Below, piece after piece: positions 58,568-64,000 of a stretch of DNA of 64,000 bases. The stretch is from the NCBI RefSeq assembly GCF_003946115.1, contig NZ_RHOH01000001.1, positions 62,001-126,000 of the forward strand. The letters run 5' to 3'. The translations under genes and the position numbers were made by a program. Position 1 is the first letter of the stretch. Every line of letters begins with the position of its first letter. This stretch comes from Lacticaseibacillus daqingensis (lineage in GTDB: Bacteria; Bacillota; Bacilli; Lactobacillales; Lactobacillaceae). Below the pieces are notes generated by a model. The model was not told the origin of the DNA. It did not search any database and was given only the letters and a program-made list of their open reading frames with translations.

Positions 58568-59626
58568 ATGACCGCACTTGAGCGCGTTCGCGCCTTACTC
58601 CCCCAACTGGATGTCGATGCATTGGTGGTGCATGAACCCGCGACCAAAATTTACCTCGATGCGCTGAGCGGCAGCGGTGTCTGGCTGGTGATCACGGCCA
58701 CCGAGGCCTATCAGATCATGGATGGCCGCTATGAAGTGGCTGCCCGCGATTATGCAGATCGCTTCATTAACCAAGTGACCCCGCAAGGCAGCGTCTTCAC
58801 CGGCGTGCTGGACTGGATCGCAACGCATCACCCGAAGCGGATCGGCATTGAATCCGAGCTGCCGTACGCCATGTACCACGAGCTGGAACGCGGCTGCCCA
58901 GTGGTGCCGTTACATGATGCGATCCCGCTGATCCGGGCCCGCAAGACCCCGGCGGAAGTGGCCCGTGTGCGTGCCGCCTGCCGCTTGGCGGACGACATTT
59001 TCCCGGCCTTGCTCAAGCAGATCCATGTGGGCATGACCGAAAATGATGTGGTGGGCGAGCTGTTTCGTCTGGTGTACCGCTTCGGCGCCAGCGGGGTATC
59101 CTTTGACCCGGTGATCTGCTCAGGGCCACGGACCGCGATGCCGCACGGACGCGCCAGTGGCCGGCAGATTGAGGCCGGGGATTTTCTCCTGCTCGATTAC
59201 GGCGTGGTGAAGGACGGCTACCAGTCTGACATGACGCGCACGGTGGCGGTGGGGCACGCAACGGCACAGTTCACAAAACTCTATGAGACGCTGTTACCGA
59301 TTCAGCAGACCATGGTCAGTCGCTACGAAAGCGGGCGGATCGGCGGCCAGCTACACCAAGAAGCCGCCAACCTGATCGCCACGGCCGGTTACGGGGCCTA
59401 CTTCAACCACGGTCTGGGTCACGGCCTGGGCATCGGTGGCGGTGAGCGCCCACTGATCAACGCCACCTCACTGGATGTTTTGCAGCCGGGGATGATCGCA
59501 ACCTGTGAACCGGGCATCTACGTTCCCGGTGTCGGCGGCATTCGCATTGAAGACGACGTGCTGGTCACCGAAGCGGGCCCGGAAAGCTTGTCGCAGACGC
59601 CGCGCGAGCTGTTGGTGGTTGGGTAA
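58568..59626 (+). CDS. M24-family metallopeptidase (Xaa-Pro peptidase-like)
   Basis: A 352-residue pita-bread aminopeptidase, probably cleaving Xaa-Pro peptides in the cytoplasm. An N-terminal creatinase-like domain is followed by the catalytic domain with all five metal ligands: Asp in LLLDYGV, Asp in SDMTRTV, His in GLGHGLG, Glu in TCEPGIY and Glu in RIEDDV. ATG 58568 is eight bases after AAGGAA; the ATG at 58559 is too close to that site. It closes the PTS/peptidase cluster; the chromosomal partner of the M42 enzyme upstream. Confidence 0.92.
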   Translation: MTALERVRALLPQLDVDALVVHEPATKIYLDALSGSGVWLVITATEAYQIMDGRYEVAARDYADRFINQVTPQGSVFTGVLDWIATHHPKRIGIESELPYAMYHELERGCPVVPLHDAIPLIRARKTPAEVARVRAACRLADDIFPALLKQIHVGMTENDVVGELFRLVYRFGASGVSFDPVICSGPRTAMPHGRASGRQIEAGDFLLLDYGVVKDGYQSDMTRTVAVGHATAQFTKLYETLLPIQQTMVSRYESGRIGGQLHQEAANLIATAGYGAYFNHGLGHGLGIGGGERPLINATSLDVLQPGMIATCEPGIYVPGVGGIRIEDDVLVTEAGPESLSQTPRELLVVG

Positions 59627-59702
59627 GTGGCATTACGGTCACAATCATCTGAGTTACAAAATCAAAGGGTGACTGAGTCATAATTCAAAGTCGCGAAAAA
59701 GT

Positions 59703-59755
59703 TCCGATCGTTCTATCAGATTGACTCTGAATAGTTCGATCGGATTTTTCTTTTT
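59703..59755 (+). terminator. Terminator of the PTS/peptidase cluster
   Basis: TCCGATCG..CTAT / ATAG..CGATCGGA followed by TTTTTCTTTTT. Confidence 0.85.
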
Positions 59756-59802
59756 GGTGCAATCCTCGCGTTAGGTTTTTTAGACGCACAGCCTATTAGT
59801 TT

Positions 59803-59907
59803 TCAATGGCCGGCCTTAAATCCAGCAAGCTCAGGCAGATCCTCTGAGAATGCGGTGAAGCTGCCGTTTTTAGTTCCGACATTAAGTATCAAAAAGTCGT
59901 CCGGCAT
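59803..59907 (-). pseudogene. Possible gene remnant in the gap before the second PL8 gene
   Basis: An open frame of 34 residues (MPDDFLILNVGTKNGSFTAF and 14 more) with protein-like composition, closed by a stop three codons before the GDEG preceding the Met. It could be the tail of a decayed gene or a small gene. The rest of 59908-60253 has a perfect 9-bp hairpin (AGATTGATT / AATCAATCT, 59946-59969) and otherwise nothing recognisable. Confidence 0.25.
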
Positions 59908-60253
59908 GCCCTCATCACCACTTTAACAGAAAATCAAAGTAGCAAAGATTGATTTCATCGAATCAATCTCCGCCACTAAGGGTTAGTCCGCTATATTTGT
60001 CGTGCGCTGGCTATTAGACAGATCGAGGGGAGTCGCTGAGGTGGCAAATGTAAGGGGAAATTATAGGCAGTGCGTGCTGAGGCGGGTACGGCACAACGAT
60101 GTCTTAGATTCGCTAAACTTGACCGTTACTTAACGTATTAACGGATTGAGACTATTTAACCTAAAATGGAAACACATAGAAACCGGAAATAATGAAAAAA
60201 TACCGAAATTTTTGTTTATTTTGCGAATTTTTGGAACAAGTTTCAAAATTTAG

Positions 60254-60290
60254 AGATAGCGTTTACATTTTGCGGTGGGACGTGTATGCT
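60254..60290 (+). promoter_or_regulatory. Promoter of the second PL8 gene with overlapping cre-like site
   Basis: TTTACA (60262-60267), a 17-base spacer, TATGCT (60285-60290). AGATAGCGTTTACA (60254-60267) is cre-like with two mismatches and covers the -35 box. It predicts a leader of about 265 bases. Confidence 0.6.
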
Positions 60291-60496
60291 TGTTTTCGTT
60301 ATGACATAACACGTTAACCCGATGAGCAACCTGGTGCGATTGTAGATTAGAAAGGCGGTGAGTTAGCGAGAATTGAAGGGTGCGGAGATACGGCGCCAAG
60401 GGCTGTTTAGGCCTGGTGGCGACGAATCATTCTGGGCTTGTGTGACGACAAAAAGGGCTTCATGTCAGAGCATGAGGCGTTGAGCAATGAACCAAA

Positions 60497-60511
60497 AAGA
60501 AAACGCTTTCT
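60497..60511. promoter_or_regulatory. cre-like site in the leader of the second PL8 gene
   Basis: AAGAAAACGCTTTCT, one mismatch to WTGNAANCGNWNNCW and nearly palindromic, 52 bases before the start codon. Confidence 0.6.
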
Positions 60512-60562
60512 TTTTAATAAGGGTAGCAAAGACCTGGCAAGGGTCAAACGGAGGTAATGGGA

Positions 60563-63547
60563 ATGAGGTTTTGGACCAAGGCTGCCATTGCAGGCGCCGT
60601 GGCGTTCGGATTCTTCGGCGTTGTACCACAAACCGTTGACGCGGAAGCTGCAGATTCGACAATTAGCGCGGACGAAATGACGCAAATCAAAGCAAATCAG
60701 ATCGAGTACCTGATTGGGAATGAAACGATTAACAACGACCCAGCTAATCAGGCCAAAATGGAAAGCATCGAAAAGAGCGGGAAGGCCAATCTTCCCAACT
60801 TTGATCACGATGGGAACGCGATTTATGCAGGTGTGGTGCTCGATAATAGCAAAGGGACGGATCTTAATGTTGCCGACCTTTCAGCTAACCTTGGCACCAC
60901 ATACACGAACCTGTACAATGTGGCGCTGGCTTACGCGACGCCAAGCAAGTTCAATGCGCTGTATCATGATCCGGAGGTTAAAACGGCTCTTATTGATGCG
61001 CTACAGTGGATGCAAGACAAGTATCTGAAGGACACCGATAATGGTTACTATGGGAACTGGTACCAGTGGGAAATCGGGGTCCCCACAAGCCTGTCGCGAA
61101 TGTTGTTGCTACTGCACGATGAGCTAGACGCGAACTTCATTAATGAATCAGTGAAAACTATGGATGCCTACCTACGTGGGGATGAGAAACTCGGCTCACC
61201 CAAGATCGGGGACGTTAATCTCGATGCGCGTCAGCATACCGGCGCCAACTTGGCGGATATCACGCTGAACCGGATCTGTCAGGGGATCGCCAACAATGAT
61301 GCACCGCGGGTGAAGAAGGCAATTTCGGATTTCATGACCTGTCTGGCAGTCATCAATCCCGACAATATTCAGCATGGCGTCACGGACGGGTTCTATGAGG
61401 ATGGGTCGTTCATCCAGCACTCAACCGTTGCCTATACTGGGAGCTATGGCATTGTGTTGTTAGGCCGAACGGCACAGCTGACAACGCTTCTGAAAGGGAC
61501 GTCTCTCCAAAGTGAACAGCTGATGGGCGCCGTTGACAACTGGATCTATAACAGCTTCGCACCGCTGATGTACGAAGGTTACATGATGGAAATTGTCAAA
61601 GGCCGTGGTATTTCTCGGACAGGCTCGGGATATGGGGACAGTGCGGGAATCGTTGAAGCGTTGGTGCAGCTATCCACGGCGATGAACGGGGAGAGTCAGA
61701 CCAAGCTGCAGCGTTACATCAAATACTTGGCAAGCATTAAGCAGATGAAGGTGAACAGCAACAGCTTTAAGTCACTGGACAACACGGTGGAATATAATCG
61801 GATTATGAACGATGCAAGCATTTCGAGCGTCAACCCATCGAGTAACGATCAGTACTTTGCCTTCAACCTGATGGATAAGTCGGTGGCAATTCGGCCGGGT
61901 TATGGTTTTGCAATCTCCAGAAGTTCTAATCGTGTTTCAAAGTATGAGTATATGTCTGGCGAGAATCTCAAGCCTTGGTACCAAAGCGACGGGGCGTACT
62001 ATCTGTACCAGAGCGGCGTCGATCAGACGCAGGCATTTGGGATCGATTACCAAGCCACGGTTGACCAGAACAAGCTGCCGGGTGTTACGACGGTGAACGA
62101 GGTCAGAAAGACAATTCCAGAGCTGTACGGCGGAGATTTCTACTCACACGAACCAGACTTTGAGTCCGGGTCTGTGATGCAGAACACCTACGTCTACTTC
62201 CCACTGGGGACTAACGATTTCTCTGGGAGTGCAAAGCTGAATCAGTACGCCGCCGCGGGAATGCAGCTAGGCGATGAACAGTCCTACGCTGATCGTGATC
62301 AACTGCCGAGCGATTTTGTCGTCTTCAAGAACGCCGAAGCAAACAAAGCTTGGTTTATGTTTGACGATGAAATCGTGGTATTGGGTTCTAATATTCACGA
62401 CATCAATGGGCGCAACATGACATCTACCATTGACAATAAGATGTTCGCGGCAGGTGAAAATGTTGCCATCAACTCGAATCTTCAGAGCAATGCAAACGGC
62501 GACAAGACTGGCTTGAAATGGTTGACAGTTGAGGATAACGATAACACCAAGCGCAACGTCGGCTACGTCTTTTACGACAACAACACGGTCAACATCTTGA
62601 AGGAAAGTCGGACAGGCAAGTATTCAGATGTCCGGAATAAGACAACGGGAACGGCGGACAAGACGGTTACTAAGGACTATGTCACGCTGACCTACCCACA
62701 CGCAGGCAATAAAACTAGCAGTTATGCGTACAGTATCGTTCCGAACAAGAATGCGGCACAGTTGGCGGATTATATGAGCACTAACAGTGTCACGATCCTA
62801 AAGAATACAAGCGACGTTTCTGCCGTTCAGCAGAATAAGCTCGGCTTGAAAGGGTATGTCTTCTTCACGGATAAAGGGACGGTTGGGGATGTTAAGACCA
62901 ACAGCCGCATGATCATGATGCGTAGCGGCAACCACTTCTCCATTCAGGACCCAACCAACAAGCAGGCTACCGTTTCCTTTGTCATCAAGGGTCAGTATCA
63001 GATTGCTGACGGCGATGCGCAGGCAACCATTCAGGGCAACAAGACCACTGTGACCGTCAACACACAGAGCAAGCACGGGGTGTCCCAGGCGGTTTCGCTT
63101 CAGGCGGTGACCCCCGTCAAGCAGACAGATAAAACTGCACTGCAGACACTGGTTGATCAGGCTAAGCGTCTAGATAAGGCGACCTACACTGAGGACAGCT
63201 GGACCGCATTGACCACGCAGCGCCGCAATGGGGAAACCGTTCTAGCCGATGATGACGCAACGCAGGGCACGGTCAACAAAGCGGCCAAGCAGCTGAAGCA
63301 AGCCCTCGCGGAACTGGTGACGGTGACAAGCACAAAGGCTGAGTCAACCAGCGAAAGTCAGTCGTCAGCGTCAAGCCAAGGGTCAACGCACGGCACTGAC
63401 AAAACGAAGAAATCGAGCAAGAAGGCGGGCAAACCACTTCCGCAAACCGGTGAGCGCGTGGATAAAAGGCTCGTTGGACTTGGTCTCGTGGTCGTGCTGG
63501 CCGCATTAGCCGGCGCGGTCGTAATATCACACAAGAAAGACGCATAG
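60563..63547 (+). CDS. LPQTG-anchored polysaccharide lyase family 8, second paralogue
   Basis: A 994-residue wall-anchored PL8 lyase. It has a signal peptide, then directly the alpha/alpha-toroid (no F5/8 C or BIG2 domain, unlike the first paralogue). The aromatic patch is N165-W166-Y167, with Tyr for the second Trp. The catalytic residues by family spacing are N229 (in GAN), H286 and Y295; the N-to-H distance is 57 instead of 50. Beta-sandwich domains, one FIVAR repeat, a Ser-rich spacer and LPQTG (959-963) follow. ATG 60563 is eight bases after GGAGG. Its DNA is clearly more AT-rich than the first paralogue, suggesting separate acquisition. Two cre-like sites precede it. Confidence 0.91.
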   Translation: MRFWTKAAIAGAVAFGFFGVVPQTVDAEAADSTISADEMTQIKANQIEYLIGNETINNDPANQAKMESIEKSGKANLPNFDHDGNAIYAGVVLDNSKGTDLNVADLSANLGTTYTNLYNVALAYATPSKFNALYHDPEVKTALIDALQWMQDKYLKDTDNGYYGNWYQWEIGVPTSLSRMLLLLHDELDANFINESVKTMDAYLRGDEKLGSPKIGDVNLDARQHTGANLADITLNRICQGIANNDAPRVKKAISDFMTCLAVINPDNIQHGVTDGFYEDGSFIQHSTVAYTGSYGIVLLGRTAQLTTLLKGTSLQSEQLMGAVDNWIYNSFAPLMYEGYMMEIVKGRGISRTGSGYGDSAGIVEALVQLSTAMNGESQTKLQRYIKYLASIKQMKVNSNSFKSLDNTVEYNRIMNDASISSVNPSSNDQYFAFNLMDKSVAIRPGYGFAISRSSNRVSKYEYMSGENLKPWYQSDGAYYLYQSGVDQTQAFGIDYQATVDQNKLPGVTTVNEVRKTIPELYGGDFYSHEPDFESGSVMQNTYVYFPLGTNDFSGSAKLNQYAAAGMQLGDEQSYADRDQLPSDFVVFKNAEANKAWFMFDDEIVVLGSNIHDINGRNMTSTIDNKMFAAGENVAINSNLQSNANGDKTGLKWLTVEDNDNTKRNVGYVFYDNNTVNILKESRTGKYSDVRNKTTGTADKTVTKDYVTLTYPHAGNKTSSYAYSIVPNKNAAQLADYMSTNSVTILKNTSDVSAVQQNKLGLKGYVFFTDKGTVGDVKTNSRMIMMRSGNHFSIQDPTNKQATVSFVIKGQYQIADGDAQATIQGNKTTVTVNTQSKHGVSQAVSLQAVTPVKQTDKTALQTLVDQAKRLDKATYTEDSWTALTTQRRNGETVLADDDATQGTVNKAAKQLKQALAELVTVTSTKAESTSESQSSASSQGSTHGTDKTKKSSKKAGKPLPQTGERVDKRLVGLGLVVVLAALAGAVVISHKKDA

Positions 63548-63598
63548 GACCCAAGCTTTTCGGCTCAGGATGAAGCTGCCAAAATTGTGAAAATAATC

Positions 63599-63640
63599 AA
63601 AAGGACCGGCCGAATCATTGCGATTTGGCCGGTCCTTTTG
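63599..63640 (+). terminator. Terminator of the second PL8 gene
   Basis: AAAAGGACCGGCC / GGCCGGTCCTTTT, a perfect 13-bp stem with T run. Confidence 0.9.
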
Positions 63641-63657
63641 ATGTGGCAGAGGTAGGT

Positions 63658-63673
63658 TGTTCCACGTGAAACA
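63658..63673. promoter_or_regulatory. parS site 3 (one mismatch)
   Basis: TGTTCCACGTGAAACA, identical to the variant at 43986. Confidence 0.85.
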
Positions 63674-63700
63674 GCGGTTTCGTAGATTCATGGGAGGATC

Positions 63701-63731
63701 ACAGCGCCTGATAACGCAGATCAGGCGCTGT
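63701..63731. other. Perfect 11-bp inverted repeat
   Basis: ACAGCGCCTGA / TCAGGCGCTGT with a 9-base spacer, between parS site 3 and the minus-strand gene. No strong T run on either strand. Nothing else is recognised in 63732-63864. Confidence 0.5.
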
Positions 63732-63864
63732 AAAAGCGATCATTGCAGTGACTATTTAACACATTAATCGAGTAAAAACGGCCATCGTTAAAGTGCGTAT
63801 TCGCCACCCGCCGGAGCTGGAAGTGTCACTGGCTGGACCGGAGTCCGGGATTTTACAACACACC

Positions 63865-64000
63865 CTAGTCCGTCATAACCTCCAAGTAGTAGTAGTCCGG
63901 GTGGTCATAGCTGACCAGGTAGGCCAGGGCCTGATGATCTGGCCCGAAGAAGGTCTTCGTGATGTAAAAAAGCGACGGGGTATTGGCGTAGTAGGACATG
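63865..64000 (-). CDS. C-terminal fragment of a minus-strand gene, possibly a UTRA-domain (GntR-type) regulator
   Basis: The last 44 or so codons of a gene entering from the right edge, ending at TAG 63865. The end of the product reads SLFYITKTFFGPDHQALAYL and closes VSYDHPDYYYLEVMTD. The strand pattern (short beta strand, turn, YLVSYDHPD, strand) resembles the C-terminus of UTRA domains in GntR/HutC-type sugar regulators, but only a fragment is visible. An ATG at 63999 is probably internal. If correct, it could regulate the neighbouring lyase or an amino-sugar pathway. Confidence 0.4.
   Translation of the reverse strand, partial: MSYYANTPSLFYITKTFFGPDHQALAYLVSYDHPDYYYLEVMTD

Overview
This 64 kb window is the replication-origin region of a GC-rich member of the Lactobacillaceae, probably Lacticaseibacillus or a close relative. 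Evidence for this: the order dnaN-dnaA-oriC-rpmH-rnpA-yidC-jag-mnmE-mnmG, KxYKxGKxW-type signal peptides, LPQTG sortase anchors, many PTS operons, cre-like CcpA sites, and a sigma-54/LevR pair controlling a mannose-family PTS. The genus is inferred; there is no 16S gene here.

Layout. (1) 1-5.5 kb: partial dnaN and dnaA on the minus strand, with origin elements on both sides of dnaA; then rpmH, rnpA, yidC and jag on the plus strand. (2) 5.8-17.3 kb: a block of cell-wall-anchored glycan-degrading proteins placed between jag and mnmE, genes often found close together: a GH84 hexosaminidase, a right-handed beta-helix protein with a translationally coupled thioredoxin-like lipoprotein, and a divergent PL8 polysaccharide lyase. 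(3) 17.7-27.3 kb: mnmE behind a leader hairpin, mnmG, small membrane proteins, a CPBP protease, a HAD phosphatase, nagB under a NagR-like operator, a tyrosine phosphatase and a second-type prs. (4) 27.4-31.9 kb: a lectin/MucBP-repeat LPQTG adhesin lying exactly between two near-identical tRNA-Lys(CTT)-terminator units. (5) 31.9-43.6 kb: a visibly more AT-rich segment with a LevR-type activator, rpoN, and an operon with a perfect -24/-12 promoter: mannose-type EIIA, EIIB, EIIC and EIID, an unassigned all-alpha glycosidase candidate, a GH172 (DUF2961) enzyme and a ROK fructokinase. I regard this as the best candidate for an undescribed catabolic system, probably for an unusual fructo- or furanosyl-oligosaccharide. 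(6) 44.3-47.0 kb: an LPQTG-anchored GH18 endo-beta-N-acetylglucosaminidase. (7) 47.2-53.4 kb: an antiterminator with its RAT/terminator, a MalX-like EIICB, a MalY/PatB-like C-S lyase, EIIA(Glc), RidA and an L-2-hydroxyacid dehydrogenase. (8) 53.5-59.6 kb: a PRD regulator with a lactose/cellobiose-family PTS carrying M42 and M24 metallopeptidases. (9) 60.2-64 kb: a second LPQTG-anchored PL8 lyase and the C-terminal end of a possible UTRA regulator.

Together the six LPQTG proteins point to a host- or matrix-associated lifestyle: glycosaminoglycans and N-glycans are cut at the surface, released sugars or glyco-conjugates enter through the PTSs, and nagB and fructokinase feed glycolysis. Cre-like sites lie upstream of most of these units. 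Three near-perfect parS sites and an uncharacterised family of 123-bp hairpin repeats are spread between the genes.
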